Source of the DNA: Wocania ichthyoenteri Th78
GTDB lineage: Bacteria; Bacteroidota; Bacteroidia; Flavobacteriales; Flavobacteriaceae
Direction: 5' to 3'
Assembly (NCBI RefSeq): GCF_000789235.1
Contig: NZ_KN525716.1
Location: 3,516,100 to 3,580,099, forward strand
Length of the DNA stretch: 64,000 nucleotides
Of this stretch, positions 18,801 to 29,282 are shown in pieces. Numbering within the stretch: position 1 is the stretch's first letter; each line of letters begins with the position of its first letter. A model generated the notes under the pieces. The model was not told where the DNA came from and did no database searches. It saw nothing but the letters and a program-made list of their open reading frames with translations. Both the position numbers and the translations under genes were made by a program.

Positions 18801-19532
18801 TTAATTAGTAATACTTCCAGAACCAGCAACCTTAGTATCATTTTTTTCTGGGTTTCCTTTATAGACAATACCACCAGAACCAGCAACTCTAGCTTTTATG
18901 CTTTGGTTACTAACTACTTCAGCATCTCCAGAACCAGCTATAGAAACTTCTGTATTGTTTGCTTGTAAATCAAATCCATGAAAATCTCCAGAGCCAGCAA
19001 CTTTGGCTTCTAAATTATTGGTACTGCCTTTTAATGTAAAATCTCCAGAACCTGCTACAGATCCTTCAATGGATGAAGTTTTAACATTTAACACGATATC
19101 ACCAGAACCAGCTAAAGCCACATTTAAGTTAGTTGCATTTATTACATCTTTATTCCATAAATCACCAGAACCAGAAAGCGAAACTTTATTAATATCTTCA
19201 AACGGAATCGTGATTTTTATGGTTTTGTTTTTACTAAATTTTAAGTTTTTTCCTTTTTTTACCCTTACTTTTAAAACGTTATCTTTTACTTCGGTAACAA
19301 TATATTCAAGTAAATTTTCTTCACCTTCAATGGTAATGTTTCCTTCGGTGCCGCTTACTAAAATAAAATCCATAGAGCCAGCGCATTTTATAGCGTCGTA
19401 ACTATCTGTGGCTCTTATAATGGTGGTCATGTTACCATTACCTTTAACGGCCTTCCATTGTCCGTAAGACGTTGTTGCGAAAAGTAAGCTTACAAAAACT
19501 AGTAGAGTTTGCTTTTTAATTAATGTTTTCAT
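18801..19532 (-). CDS. Head-GIN domain protein (DUF2807), adhesin-like
   Basis: The 243-residue protein has a signal peptide (residues 1-24) and a DUF2807 right-handed beta-helix. The motif AGSGD or a close variant recurs seven times at spacings of about 20 residues (SGSGDLW, LAGSGDI, VAGSGDF, VAGSGDF, IAGSGDA, VAGSGGI, VAGSGSI), one per solenoid turn. It should be exposed in the periplasm or on the surface. It is the last gene of the sigma/anti-sigma operon, 19 bp after the next solenoid gene, so it is a likely target or output of that regulon. Confidence 0.85.
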   Translation of the reverse strand: MKTLIKKQTLLVFVSLLFATTSYGQWKAVKGNGNMTTIIRATDSYDAIKCAGSMDFILVSGTEGNITIEGEENLLEYIVTEVKDNVLKVRVKKGKNLKFSKNKTIKITIPFEDINKVSLSGSGDLWNKDVINATNLNVALAGSGDIVLNVKTSSIEGSVAGSGDFTLKGSTNNLEAKVAGSGDFHGFDLQANNTEVSIAGSGDAEVVSNQSIKARVAGSGGIVYKGNPEKNDTKVAGSGSITN

Positions 19533-19550
19533 CTGTTTGATTTTTGATTG

Positions 19551-20639
19551 TTAATTTTCAGATAATGATACGCTTCCGTAGTCAGATTTAATTTTAATAG
19601 TGTTGCCAGAATTGGTACTTCCGTAATGTCCACTATAATATTTACTTGTGCTATTTTCTTTTTTTGTTGAAAATTCTAAACCTTCACTACTTTTTAAAGA
19701 CGCATAGTCTAAATCAATATCAAAATTAAAATTGTAAGTGGGAGCAAATCCAATTTTAATCCCGGTATAATCTGAATCAATACTTACATTTCCAGCATTT
19801 TGAGTCACGTTATTTATTTTGATAGCTCCGTAATCTGCTTTAAGTGTTACGTTTTTAAAGACATCTCCAATTATGGTGGTTAAATAGTCACCGTTTCCAG
19901 TAATGTTATTTGCTTTATCTATTTTCATGTTACCGTAATCGCAGTTATAATTTACATCTTCAGCAGTTTCAATTTTTGAATTTGTATAGTCTGCATTTAT
20001 ATTTATGCTATTGGTTTTTGATACTGTAAATTCGCTATAATCCGCATTTATTTTTCCGCTCTTTATGTATTCAAAATAGCAGCCTTTACTGTAGTCAAAA
20101 TTTATAGAATTGTTATCTGCAAGTAATTCTTTGGTTGTTATTTTACCATAATCACAGTTTAATTTTGCGTGACCTTTAAGTTTATCAACATTAATATTTC
20201 CGTAGTCATTATTTAATGAAACACTATTAGTAATAGGAATTTTTATAATGTAATTTATTTTCATGCTTACGTTGTTTTTTCCATTCCAATTCCACCACGA
20301 TTTAGATTTATTTTTACTGAATTTAGTTTTTGCCGAAACATTTGTTGATGATGCTTCAAAATCTACAGTTATACCATCAAGTTTTTCTTGTACTTTTTCT
20401 TCGTTGTTACCAGTGGTAGTAATTGTTATTTCGAATACTACTCTGTTTTCATTCCATGTAATAACATCAATGTTTCCATAGCTGTTATCTACACTTAACA
20501 ATGCATTTGATGAAACGGAGTATTTTTTATTAATTGTTTTTTTCTTGGTGTATTTACCATCTTTTTCTGTTGCTGCGGTTATAAAAAGTGGCAACATGAA
20601 TAACACAATTAGTGTTTTAAATTGTAGTACTAGTTTCAT
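19551..20639 (-). CDS. Exported beta-solenoid protein with DY-repeats
   Basis: The 362-residue protein has a signal peptide (residues 1-23). From about residue 40 a repeat of roughly 20 residues follows, centred on an aromatic turn (SYGNIDV, NDYGNINV, CDYGKITT, ADYSEFTV, ADYTNSKI, CDYGNMKI, ADYGAIKI, SDYTGIKI, SDYGSVSL and others, about twelve turns). This is a DUF4097/DUF2807-like beta-helix. Its start overlaps the anti-sigma gene end by 23 bp, indicating translational coupling in one operon. Confidence 0.75.
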   Translation of the reverse strand: MKLVLQFKTLIVLFMLPLFITAATEKDGKYTKKKTINKKYSVSSNALLSVDNSYGNIDVITWNENRVVFEITITTTGNNEEKVQEKLDGITVDFEASSTNVSAKTKFSKNKSKSWWNWNGKNNVSMKINYIIKIPITNSVSLNNDYGNINVDKLKGHAKLNCDYGKITTKELLADNNSINFDYSKGCYFEYIKSGKINADYSEFTVSKTNSININADYTNSKIETAEDVNYNCDYGNMKIDKANNITGNGDYLTTIIGDVFKNVTLKADYGAIKINNVTQNAGNVSIDSDYTGIKIGFAPTYNFNFDIDLDYASLKSSEGLEFSTKKENSTSKYYSGHYGSTNSGNTIKIKSDYGSVSLSEN

Positions 20640-21183
20640 TATTTAAGTTTTTAAATTGTTTAATTGTATTAATTTGTTGTAATGCGTTCTGTAATAAATC
20701 TATTCTATTTTGAAAATTAGAAATCATAGCGTATATAACACGATTATCATCACCGCTTTCTGCCAAATCAATTTTTAACGATTTATATTCGGTTTCTAAA
20801 GCTTTCATTCTTTGCATAGTATCTTCAATTAATGCCCGAGTTTCAGGTGAAGATTCTTTTTCTATTTTGCTTAATTCTTCTGCTATCGTTGTGGCAAAGA
20901 AATCTTGAGTTTCTGCCATTTTTGGTGATACACTGGCTAAATCATTAGACATCTCATTTTGTTGATAACCAATAAAAAGCGTGATTAATAAAGCAAAAGA
21001 AGCGGCTACACCAATTAGCGGTTTTAATAAACGACGCCTTTGTTTACTATCTTTAGTCAGTTGTAGCGCGCCATTTTTATTCAATTTATTAAGAAACTGT
21101 TGCTTGTGATTTGCTGAAGGTTCTTCAACATCAAAATTGTTTTCTAGTCTTTTAAATAATTGATCTAAGCTATCTTTATTCAT
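20617..21183 (-). CDS. Anti-sigma-factor-like membrane protein
   Basis: The 188-residue protein has a soluble N-terminal part (about 1-50), one transmembrane helix (about 51-66, LIGVAASFALLITLFIGY) and a C-terminal helical periplasmic part. It follows an ECF sigma gene by 16 bp on the same strand. This arrangement fits a single-pass anti-sigma factor that holds the sigma at the membrane. No zinc motif (HxxxCxxC) is seen, so the assignment rests mostly on topology and context. Confidence 0.7.
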   Translation of the reverse strand: MNKDSLDQLFKRLENNFDVEEPSANHKQQFLNKLNKNGALQLTKDSKQRRRLLKPLIGVAASFALLITLFIGYQQNEMSNDLASVSPKMAETQDFFATTIAEELSKIEKESSPETRALIEDTMQRMKALETEYKSLKIDLAESGDDNRVIYAMISNFQNRIDLLQNALQQINTIKQFKNLNNETSTTI

Positions 21184-21199
21184 CTTATTTATTTTAGTC

Positions 21200-21757
21200 C
21201 TAAATCGCTACTTGCAATTTTTGTCTTAAACTTGCTTTAGCTCTCGATATAGTTGTGCGACAGTTGGTATTAGAGATACTCATAATTTCACTTATTTCCT
21301 CATAATCATAACCTTCAATAAGGTTTAAGGTTAAAGCAATTCTGTAATTATCTTTTAATGTTTTCATGGTATTTAAAATATCTTGTGCTTTTATGGTTGT
21401 AAACTCATAATTACTATCAATACCATCATTACTATCTTCAACTTTATACAAAATATCATCTAAAGGAACTTCGTGTACTTTGTTATTCTTTTTATAATGA
21501 TAAATGCTATTATTTATTACAATTCGTTTTAACCACGATCCAAATATTTTCACATCTTTAAGACTCTCTAATTTTGTAAACGCCAACAAAAAAGAGTCTT
21601 GCATAATATCTTCTGCTTCAAAATTGTTTTTTACAATTCGTAGTGCTGTGTTATACATAGCTTTGTAGTAGCGGTTATAAATTTCCAATTGTGCGGATTG
21701 GTTTTTAGCTATACAAAGCTTTACAAGCTGTTCAGTATTTAAATTAGTTGGCGTCAA
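21200..21757 (-). CDS. RNA polymerase ECF sigma-70 factor
   Basis: The 185-residue protein has sigma region 2 (about 20-85, with NFEAEDIMQDSFLLAFTKL and GSWLKRIVINNSIYHYKK) and region 4 (about 120-180, with GYDYEEISEIMSISNTNCRTTISRAK split over the HTH). It should direct RNA polymerase to its own operon and other promoters when the downstream membrane anti-sigma releases it. The operon order is sigma, anti-sigma, then two beta-solenoid proteins. Confidence 0.92.
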   Translation of the reverse strand: MTPTNLNTEQLVKLCIAKNQSAQLEIYNRYYKAMYNTALRIVKNNFEAEDIMQDSFLLAFTKLESLKDVKIFGSWLKRIVINNSIYHYKKNNKVHEVPLDDILYKVEDSNDGIDSNYEFTTIKAQDILNTMKTLKDNYRIALTLNLIEGYDYEEISEIMSISNTNCRTTISRAKASLRQKLQVAI

Positions 21758-21813
21758 AAAAACAAATTGTTATAGTATAGATATAATTGTTTTTAGTTTG
21801 TTACAGTTTTTAT

Positions 21814-21848
21814 CAAAAAAAATCCCACACTCATAAGATTGTAGGATT
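21814..21848 (-). terminator. Terminator downstream of clpC
   Basis: On the minus strand aatcctaca pairs with tgtgggatt (one wobble) and is followed by a run of eight T residues. It closes clpC before the sigma-factor operon promoter. Confidence 0.7.
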
Positions 21849-21873
21849 TAATTATGTTAATTCTATTTTGAAA

Positions 21874-24423
21874 CTACGATTCTGTAGGCTTTTCAGCCTT
21901 ATCAATAGTAATTTTAAGTTCTTGTGATTTTTTATCTAAATCGATACTAATTTTATCGCCTTCTTGAACTTGAGAGGATATAATTTCTTCTGCTAAAGCA
22001 TCTTCAATATATTTTTGAATGGCTCTTTTTAAAGGTCTAGCACCATATTGCTTATCGAAACCTTTATCTGCTATATAATCTTTAGCGCTTTTACTAAGTT
22101 TTAAGATATATCCTAAATCTTTAATTCTTAATAGCAGTTTATCTAATTCAATATCAATGATTTTATTGATATCTTCTTTTTCTAAGGCGTTAAAAACTAC
22201 TACATCGTCAATTCTATTTAAAAATTCAGGAGCGAATGATTTTTTAAGCGCATTTTCAATAATTTTAACTGCATTAGCATCTTCTTGTGCTTTTTGCGAA
22301 GCGGTTCCAAAGCCAATACCAGTACCAAAATCTTTAAGTTTACGAGCTCCAATATTAGAAGTCATTATAATAATGGTGTTTCTAAAATCAATTTTTCTGC
22401 CTAAGCTATCGGTTAAATAACCATCGTCAAGTACTTGAAGTAGCATGTTAAATACATCTGGATGCGCCTTTTCAATTTCATCTAAAAGAATAACAGCATA
22501 CGGCTTGCGTCTTACTTTTTCAGTTAATTGTCCACCTTCTTCGTAACCAACGTATCCTGGAGGCGCTCCAATTAATCTCGAAATAGCAAATTTTTCCATG
22601 TATTCACTCATGTCTATTCTAACAAGTGAATCTTCACTATCGAATAACTCACGCGACAACACTTTGGCTAACTGTGTTTTACCAACACCAGTTTGACCTA
22701 AAAATATAAATGAACCAATTGGTTTATTAGGGTCTTTAAGTCCAGCACGATTACGCTGTATGGCTTTAACCACTTTGGCAACCGCTTCATCTTGACCGAT
22801 AACCTTACCTTTTATTAGGTTAGGTAGTTCGGCAAGTTTATTAATTTCGGTTTGCGCAATTCTATTTACTGGAATGCCTGTCATCATTGAAACCACATCG
22901 GCTACATTGTCTTCTGTAACAATTTCACGGTTTTGCTTGGTTTCTTCTTCCCACTTTTCTTGCGCAACAGCCAATTCTTTTTCTATGCGTTTTTCGTCAT
23001 CCCTAAGTTTAGCTGCTTCCTCATATTTTTGTTTTTTAACAACAGAATTTTTAGTCTCTTTAACAGTCTCAAGTTGTTTTTCTAGCTCTATGATTTGTTT
23101 GGGAACATCAATATTAGTAATATGTACACGCGATCCAGCTTCGTCAAGGGCATCAATAGCTTTGTCTGGTAAGAAACGTTCTGTCATATACCTGTTAGTT
23201 AATTTCACACAAGCTTCTATAGCTTCTGGAGTATAATCAACATTATGGTGTTCTTCGTATTTTCCTTTAATATTATTTAAAATTTCTATAGTTTCTTCAA
23301 CCGTAGTTGGCTCCACTATAACCTTTTGAAAACGACGTTCTAAAGCACCATCTTTTTCGATATACTGTCTGTATTCATCTAAAGTTGTTGCACCAATACA
23401 CTGAATTTCGCCACGTGCCAACGCTGGTTTAAACATGTTTGAAGCATCTAAGCTACCCGTGGCGCCACCTGCACCAACAATGGTATGAATTTCGTCAATA
23501 AAAAGAATGACATCGTCATTTTTTTCAAGCTCGTTCATTACGGCTTTCATACGCTCTTCAAACTGTCCACGATATTTTGTGCCAGCAACCAAGCTTGCTA
23601 AATCTAAAGTAACGACGCGTTTATTAAATAAAATACGCGATACTTTTCGTTTTACAATTCTAAGAGCTAGACCTTCTGCAATAGCCGATTTACCAACTCC
23701 AGGTTCACCAATTAAAAGCGGATTGTTTTTCTTTCTTCTACTTAATACTTGAGATACGCGTTGTATTTCTTTTTCACGTCCAACAACTGGGTCTAATTTA
23801 CCCTCGTCTGCCATGGCTGTTAAATCGCGACCAAAATTATCTAGAACAGGTGTTTTAGATTTTTTGTTTGCTTTTCCAGATGGTGCATTAAAAATATTAT
23901 CCTTTGATGTGTCCTCTGGTGAACCTGTATCATCATCTTGAAAAGATTCAGATTTTGGTTCTATATAATCATTATCGTTAGTAATCATAAGTTTAAATTG
24001 TTCTTTAACATTATCGTAATCGACTTTAAGCTTATTTAAAAGCTTAGTAGTAGGGTCGTTCTCATTTCTTAAGATACATAAAAGTAAATGAGCAGTATTT
24101 ATTGAGGTGCTTTGAAATAGTTTAGCTTCTAAAAACGTGGTCTTTAAAGCACGTTCTGCTTGCCTTGTAAGGTGTAAGTTCTTTTTTTGATTAGAAGCAA
24201 TATTAATATTGGGGTTTGCAGGACTTAAAATTTCTACTTTACGCCTCAAATGATTCAAATCAACTTCTAAGGCATTTAAAATGTTGATGGCTTTACCATC
24301 TCCATCACGCAAAAGCCCAAGCATTAAGTGTTCGGTACCAATAAAATCGTGCCCTAACCTTAGCGCTTCTTCTTTGCTATATGCAATTACATCTTTTACT
24401 CTTGGTGAAAAATTATCATCCAT
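21874..24423 (-). CDS. clpC: ATP-dependent Clp protease ATP-binding subunit ClpC
   Basis: The 849-residue AAA+ unfoldase has a double Clp_N domain (about 1-145), the first AAA module with Walker A GEPGVGKSA and Walker B VILFIDEIH, a UVR-like linker motif (QKYEEAAKLRDDEK) and the second AAA module with Walker A GQTGVGKTQ. The C-terminal ClpB_D2-small domain follows. It delivers proteins to ClpP in the cytosol. The UVR motif and the lack of a ClpB middle domain separate it from ClpB. It is divergent from gyrA with a 250-bp gap. Confidence 0.95.
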   Translation of the reverse strand: MDDNFSPRVKDVIAYSKEEALRLGHDFIGTEHLMLGLLRDGDGKAINILNALEVDLNHLRRKVEILSPANPNINIASNQKKNLHLTRQAERALKTTFLEAKLFQSTSINTAHLLLCILRNENDPTTKLLNKLKVDYDNVKEQFKLMITNDNDYIEPKSESFQDDDTGSPEDTSKDNIFNAPSGKANKKSKTPVLDNFGRDLTAMADEGKLDPVVGREKEIQRVSQVLSRRKKNNPLLIGEPGVGKSAIAEGLALRIVKRKVSRILFNKRVVTLDLASLVAGTKYRGQFEERMKAVMNELEKNDDVILFIDEIHTIVGAGGATGSLDASNMFKPALARGEIQCIGATTLDEYRQYIEKDGALERRFQKVIVEPTTVEETIEILNNIKGKYEEHHNVDYTPEAIEACVKLTNRYMTERFLPDKAIDALDEAGSRVHITNIDVPKQIIELEKQLETVKETKNSVVKKQKYEEAAKLRDDEKRIEKELAVAQEKWEEETKQNREIVTEDNVADVVSMMTGIPVNRIAQTEINKLAELPNLIKGKVIGQDEAVAKVVKAIQRNRAGLKDPNKPIGSFIFLGQTGVGKTQLAKVLSRELFDSEDSLVRIDMSEYMEKFAISRLIGAPPGYVGYEEGGQLTEKVRRKPYAVILLDEIEKAHPDVFNMLLQVLDDGYLTDSLGRKIDFRNTIIIMTSNIGARKLKDFGTGIGFGTASQKAQEDANAVKIIENALKKSFAPEFLNRIDDVVVFNALEKEDINKIIDIELDKLLLRIKDLGYILKLSKSAKDYIADKGFDKQYGARPLKRAIQKYIEDALAEEIISSQVQEGDKISIDLDKKSQELKITIDKAEKPTES

Positions 24424-24673
24424 AAATAGTTTCCTTTCTGCATTAAAAATACTAAAACATTTTACTTAAGGCAAAAACTGTACCTTAAAATGCTAATTGA
24501 CGAAAAAAACTTTATAAAATCAAAATTTTAACCCGCATAGTTATTAACTAAAAAAGGATGTGAAATTGTTAATAAAAAACACGAAAAAACATGATTGAAA
24601 GCCCTACTATGACTATTGAAAGTTTTATATTAGCATGTTTTGAAAAACTCATAAAAACTTAATTAAAATATTT

Positions 24674-27214
24674 ATGGCAGAAGGAGAAAAGTTGATCCCT
24701 ATTAATATTGAAGATGAGATGAAATCGGCTTACATTGATTATTCAATGTCGGTCATTGTGTCACGTGCTTTACCAGATGTAAGAGATGGTTTAAAGCCAG
24801 TTCACAGACGTGTACTTTATGGTATGCATGAACTAGGTGTTAGAGCAAATACAGCGCATAAAAAATCAGCAAGAATAGTTGGAGAAGTTTTAGGTAAATA
24901 TCATCCGCATGGAGATACATCTGTTTATGATGCCATGGTACGTATGGCTCAAGAATGGAGTTTGCGTTACATGCTTGTAGATGGACAGGGTAACTTTGGT
25001 TCAATTGATGGGGACAGTCCTGCAGCAATGCGTTATACAGAAGCACGTATGCGTAAAATATCTGAGGATATGTTGGCAGATATTGACAAGGAAACTGTAG
25101 ACCATAAATTGAATTTTGATGATACTCTTCAAGAACCAACAGTTTTACCAACACGTATTCCAGGGCTTTTGGTAAACGGAGCTTCGGGTATTGCAGTAGG
25201 AATGGCAACTAATATGCCGCCACATAATTTAACTGAAGTTGTAAACGGAACGATTGCTTATATTGAAAATACCGATATTGAGATTGACGAATTAATACAA
25301 CATGTTAAAGCTCCAGATTTTCCAACAGGTGGAACTATTTATGGTTACGACGGTGTAAAAGAAGCATTTCATACAGGTCGCGGACGTATTGTAATGCGTG
25401 CAAAAGCCATTATTGAAGAAGTACAGGGTAGAGAATGTATCATTGTAACTGAGATTCCGTACCAAGTAAATAAGGCAGACATGATTAAAAAAACTGCCGA
25501 TTTAGTTAACGAAAAGAAAATGGATGGCATAGCAACCATTCGTGACGAATCTGATAGAAACGGCATGCGCATTGTTTACGTTTTAAAACGTGATGCAATT
25601 CCAAATATCGTTCTAAATAAATTATATAAATACACCGCATTACAATCATCTTTTAGTGTCAATAATATTGCATTAGTAAATGGTCGTCCACAATTATTAA
25701 ACTTAAAAGAACTAATTCATTATTTCGTTGAACATAGACACGAAGTAGTGGTGCGTCGTACAACTTATGAATTACGCAAAGCGGAAGAACGTGCACATAT
25801 TTTAGAAGGATTAATTATTGCCTCGGATAATATAGACGAAGTTATTGCAATTATTAGAGCATCTTCGAATGCCGATGAAGCTCGCGAAAACTTAATAAAA
25901 CGTTTCAAACTTTCTGAAATTCAAGCCAAAGCCATAGTTGAAATGCGTTTGCGTCAATTAACAGGTTTAGAGCAAGATAAATTACGTTCTGAGTATGAAG
26001 AAATAATGAAAACCATTATCGACTTAAAAGATATTTTAGACAAGAAAGAGCGTCGTATGAATATCATTAAAGGCGAATTGGAAGTGGTTCGAGATAAATA
26101 TGGTGATGAGCGTCGTTCAATTATTGAATATGCTGGTGGTGATTTAAGTATAGAAGATATGATTCCTAATGAAAAAGTAGTTATTACTATTTCTCATGCA
26201 GGATATATTAAACGTACGTCTTTAACAGAATATAAAACACAAAATAGAGGCGGTGTTGGTCAAAAAGCATCAACCACTCGTAACGAAGATTTCTTAGAGC
26301 ATTTATTTGTTGGTACAAACCACCAATACATGTTATTCTTTACTCAAAAAGGAAAATGTTTCTGGATGCGTGTGTACGAAATACCAGAAGGTAGTAAAAC
26401 TTCGAAAGGTAGAGCCATTCAAAATCTAATAAATATTGAGCAAGATGATAAAGTGATGGCTTTTATTTGTACTCAAGATTTAAAAGATGAAGATTATATA
26501 AATAGTCACTACGTGATTATGGCTACTAAAAAAGGGCAAGTTAAAAAAACGGCTTTAGAGCAATACTCTCGTCCTAGAACAAACGGAATTAATGCTATTA
26601 CCATTAAAGAAGATGATGTTTTACTAGAAGCCAAGTTAACTACAGGCGAAAGTCAAGTTATGTTGGCATTAAAATCTGGTAAAGCTATCCGTTTTGAAGA
26701 AGCTAAAACAAGACCAATGGGTCGTGGAGCATCTGGTGTTCGTGGCATTCGTTTACAAGATGAAAAAACTGATGAAGTTATTGGTATGATAGCAGTTGAT
26801 GATATGGAAAGCGATATCCTTGTAGTTTCAGAAAATGGTTATGGTAAACGCTCAAGTTTAGAAGATTACAGAATTACCAACAGAGGAGGGAAAGGTGTAA
26901 AAACAATTTCTATTACAGAAAAAACTGGTAACTTAGTATCTATAAAAAATGTAACGGATGAAGACGATTTAATGATTATTAACAAATCTGGAATAGCTAT
27001 TCGTATGGCAGTTCAAGATTTAAGAGTTATGGGAAGAGCTACTCAAGGTGTTAAGTTAATTAACCTAAAAGGAAGTGATTCTATTGCTGCTGTAGCAAAA
27101 GTGATGCATGATGATGAAGAGGTAGAAGATGTTGAAACTATTGAAAACATTGGTGATTCTGAAGATGGCACAACTCTTGATAATAATCTAAACGAAAACA
27201 ATATTGACAATTAA
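24674..27214 (+). CDS. gyrA: DNA gyrase subunit A
   Basis: The 846-residue protein is GyrA: an N-terminal breakage-reunion domain with [20 protein letters not shown] (about 32-51) and the quinolone-resistance region [20 protein letters not shown]. The catalytic Tyr lies in [10 protein letters not shown] (about 122). The C-terminal beta-pinwheel starts near residue 510, with the GyrA-box-like element QNRGGVGQ. The tail is acidic. With GyrB it introduces negative supercoils. The TPR gene starts 16 bp after it and is probably cotranscribed. Confidence 0.97.
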   Translation: MAEGEKLIPINIEDEMKSAYIDYSMSVIVSRALPDVRDGLKPVHRRVLYGMHELGVRANTAHKKSARIVGEVLGKYHPHGDTSVYDAMVRMAQEWSLRYMLVDGQGNFGSIDGDSPAAMRYTEARMRKISEDMLADIDKETVDHKLNFDDTLQEPTVLPTRIPGLLVNGASGIAVGMATNMPPHNLTEVVNGTIAYIENTDIEIDELIQHVKAPDFPTGGTIYGYDGVKEAFHTGRGRIVMRAKAIIEEVQGRECIIVTEIPYQVNKADMIKKTADLVNEKKMDGIATIRDESDRNGMRIVYVLKRDAIPNIVLNKLYKYTALQSSFSVNNIALVNGRPQLLNLKELIHYFVEHRHEVVVRRTTYELRKAEERAHILEGLIIASDNIDEVIAIIRASSNADEARENLIKRFKLSEIQAKAIVEMRLRQLTGLEQDKLRSEYEEIMKTIIDLKDILDKKERRMNIIKGELEVVRDKYGDERRSIIEYAGGDLSIEDMIPNEKVVITISHAGYIKRTSLTEYKTQNRGGVGQKASTTRNEDFLEHLFVGTNHQYMLFFTQKGKCFWMRVYEIPEGSKTSKGRAIQNLINIEQDDKVMAFICTQDLKDEDYINSHYVIMATKKGQVKKTALEQYSRPRTNGINAITIKEDDVLLEAKLTTGESQVMLALKSGKAIRFEEAKTRPMGRGASGVRGIRLQDEKTDEVIGMIAVDDMESDILVVSENGYGKRSSLEDYRITNRGGKGVKTISITEKTGNLVSIKNVTDEDDLMIINKSGIAIRMAVQDLRVMGRATQGVKLINLKGSDSIAAVAKVMHDDEEVEDVETIENIGDSEDGTTLDNNLNENNIDN

Positions 27215-27229
27215 CTAAATATTATTAAA

Positions 27230-28480
27230 ATGAAAAAACAATTAATTATAGCTTTGGCTTTTTCAATAAGTGCATTTTCATTTGCACAAAAGAAAGAATT
27301 GAAATCTGCAGAGAAAGCTATTAAAGGAAACAACTTTGCAGAAGCAAAAGCGTCTCTAAATCAAGCTAAAGCTTTAATGGCTTCTATGGATGAAAAAAAC
27401 AAAGCCAAATATTATTATTTATTAGGTCAAGCATTATATGCAAATGGTGCTGGAACTAATCAAGATATTGATAAGGCTTTAGAAAGCTTAGAGAATGTTA
27501 AAGGAGCTTATGGGGCAGAAGTTACAGAGTTAAAGCAAACCATGACTAATGATATTTTAACCAAGGGAAATAAAGCCTATGAGGATAAAGATTATTCTTC
27601 AGCTTCAAAATATTTTGAACATGCTTACAGAACTTCTACTCAAGACACGTTATTCCTTTATTATGCAGCTGCTACAGCTGTAAATGTTCAAGAATTTGAT
27701 AGAGCTTTAAAATTATATGAAGAGCTTAAGCAATTAGGGTATACAGGAATACAAAAAGAGTATTTTGCTACTAATGTGGAAACTGGAGAAGAAGAGGTTT
27801 TAGACGAAAGTACACGTAATTTATATGTAAAAGCTAAAAGCCATATTAAACCAGGAGAACGATTAACAGAATCTAAGAAAGCTGAAATTGTTAAAAATGT
27901 AGCACTTATTTATGTAAGTAATGGTGATAATGAAAAAGCACTAGCCGCTATGAAAGATGCCAGAGCAGAAAGTCCAGACGATATTAATTTATTGCTTTCT
28001 GAGGCTAATGTGCATTTTAAAATGGGTAATAAAGATGAGTTTAAAAGGCTATTAGAATTGGCAACTCAAAAGGATCCAAATAATGCTGAATTACAATATA
28101 ACTTAGGAGTAATTGCTTCTGAATCTGATGATATTGAAGCAGCAAAAAAATATTATGATAAAGCTATAGAATTAGATCCTAGTTATATAAATGCATACAT
28201 AAATATGGCAGCTTTAATCTTAAACGGAGAACAAGCACTTATTGAAGAAATGAATGGTTTAGGAAGTTCTAAAAAAGATGATTTGCGTTATGATGAATTA
28301 AGAGAGCAACGTCAAAATATTTATAGAAGTGCGATACCGTATTTAGATAAAGCACTTGATATTAACTCGAAAAATATTAATGCAGCCAAAACATTAATGA
28401 ATATTTATAGTGTTTTAGGTGAAACAGATAAATTTAAAGCTATAAAAGAAAAAGTTGACGCTATTGAAGCAGGAAACTAA
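27230..28480 (+). CDS. Exported tetratricopeptide-repeat protein
   Basis: The 416-residue protein has a signal peptide (residues 1-19) and TPR helices along its length. Clear units include NKAYEDKDYSSASKYFEHAY (about 125), NAELQYNLGVIASESDDIEA (about 290) and the next unit AKKYYDKAIELDPSYINAY. It likely acts as a periplasmic or surface scaffold. It follows gyrA by 16 bp and ends at a hairpin shared with the convergent NlpC gene. No enzymatic domain is present. Confidence 0.85.
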   Translation: MKKQLIIALAFSISAFSFAQKKELKSAEKAIKGNNFAEAKASLNQAKALMASMDEKNKAKYYYLLGQALYANGAGTNQDIDKALESLENVKGAYGAEVTELKQTMTNDILTKGNKAYEDKDYSSASKYFEHAYRTSTQDTLFLYYAAATAVNVQEFDRALKLYEELKQLGYTGIQKEYFATNVETGEEEVLDESTRNLYVKAKSHIKPGERLTESKKAEIVKNVALIYVSNGDNEKALAAMKDARAESPDDINLLLSEANVHFKMGNKDEFKRLLELATQKDPNNAELQYNLGVIASESDDIEAAKKYYDKAIELDPSYINAYINMAALILNGEQALIEEMNGLGSSKKDDLRYDELREQRQNIYRSAIPYLDKALDINSKNINAAKTLMNIYSVLGETDKFKAIKEKVDAIEAGN

Positions 28481-28501
28481 ATTCTATTAGTTAAGAGTAT
28501 A

Positions 28502-28528
28502 AAAAAGTCGCTTATAGCGGCTTTTTTT
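28502..28528. terminator. Terminator between the TPR gene and the convergent NlpC gene
   Basis: The stem gtcgc (28507-28511) and gcggc (28517-28521) has a 5-base loop, an A-run before it and a T-run after it. It can act on both strands and reaches the last base of the NlpC/P60 gene. Confidence 0.75.
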
Positions 28529-29276
28529 ATATCACTTTTTTAATAACTCTTAGTTTATGCGTATGCACTTTTTTATCTACATTATAAATGCCAGAATGAT
28601 CTAATCTATCAATTCGTACTTTACCATACGCATGTATTATATAATTATCTTTCATTATAATTCCAACATGAGTAATTATACCTTCATTATTATCAAAAAA
28701 TGCTAAATCTCCTGGTTCACTTTCTTCAATAAAACTTAAAGCTTCACCTTGTGTGGCTTGTTGCGATGCTTCTCTTAATAATTTATAACCATTTAATTTA
28801 TAAACCATTTGCGTAAATCCAGAGCAATCAATTCCAAATGGTGTTTTTCCTCCCCATAAAAATGGAGCATTTAAATATAAAAATGCGATTTTTATAATGT
28901 TGCTTTTTGATAAAATATCTGTAATGAAGTTGCCATCAAACCGATGATTCAAAATTGATAAGCCATTGAGTGAAGACCCTAATGAAATTGAATGTAATTG
29001 CTCGTCTTTATCTTGAATAAATTCAACTAAATCTACTAAAAATTTTGGAGTTTCTTGGTTTAAAACTTTGTATTGTTCTTCTGTAATTTCAATGTATTGT
29101 TTATTATCTAACCAACCTTCATAATTATCAAATGCAAGTCGAATTTTACTCCAAGATTTGCGCTGTTCTATAATCTTAAAATAATCGCCATATAAAACTT
29201 GAGAAGTAAGTTCACTTTTATCAGACGGTTCAAACCTTAAGGAGACAATGCTTAAATTACAAATTCCGTATTGCAT
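28527..29276 (-). CDS. NlpC/P60-family (C40) peptidoglycan hydrolase with SH3 domain
   Basis: The 249-residue protein has an N-terminal bacterial SH3-like domain (about 1-60, with SKIRLAFDNYEGWLDNKQY) and a C-terminal NlpC/P60 domain. The catalytic Cys lies in PFGIDCSGFTQMVYK (about 150), the His in THVGIIM (about 203) and the third residue in IIHAYGKVRID. Such enzymes cleave gamma-D-Glu-mDAP peptides. No signal peptide is visible, so a cytosolic muropeptide-recycling role, as for YkfC, is plausible. It follows the thiolase by 6 bp. Confidence 0.88.
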   Translation of the reverse strand: MQYGICNLSIVSLRFEPSDKSELTSQVLYGDYFKIIEQRKSWSKIRLAFDNYEGWLDNKQYIEITEEQYKVLNQETPKFLVDLVEFIQDKDEQLHSISLGSSLNGLSILNHRFDGNFITDILSKSNIIKIAFLYLNAPFLWGGKTPFGIDCSGFTQMVYKLNGYKLLREASQQATQGEALSFIEESEPGDLAFFDNNEGIITHVGIIMKDNYIIHAYGKVRIDRLDHSGIYNVDKKVHTHKLRVIKKVI

Positions 29277-29282
29277 TCAAAA

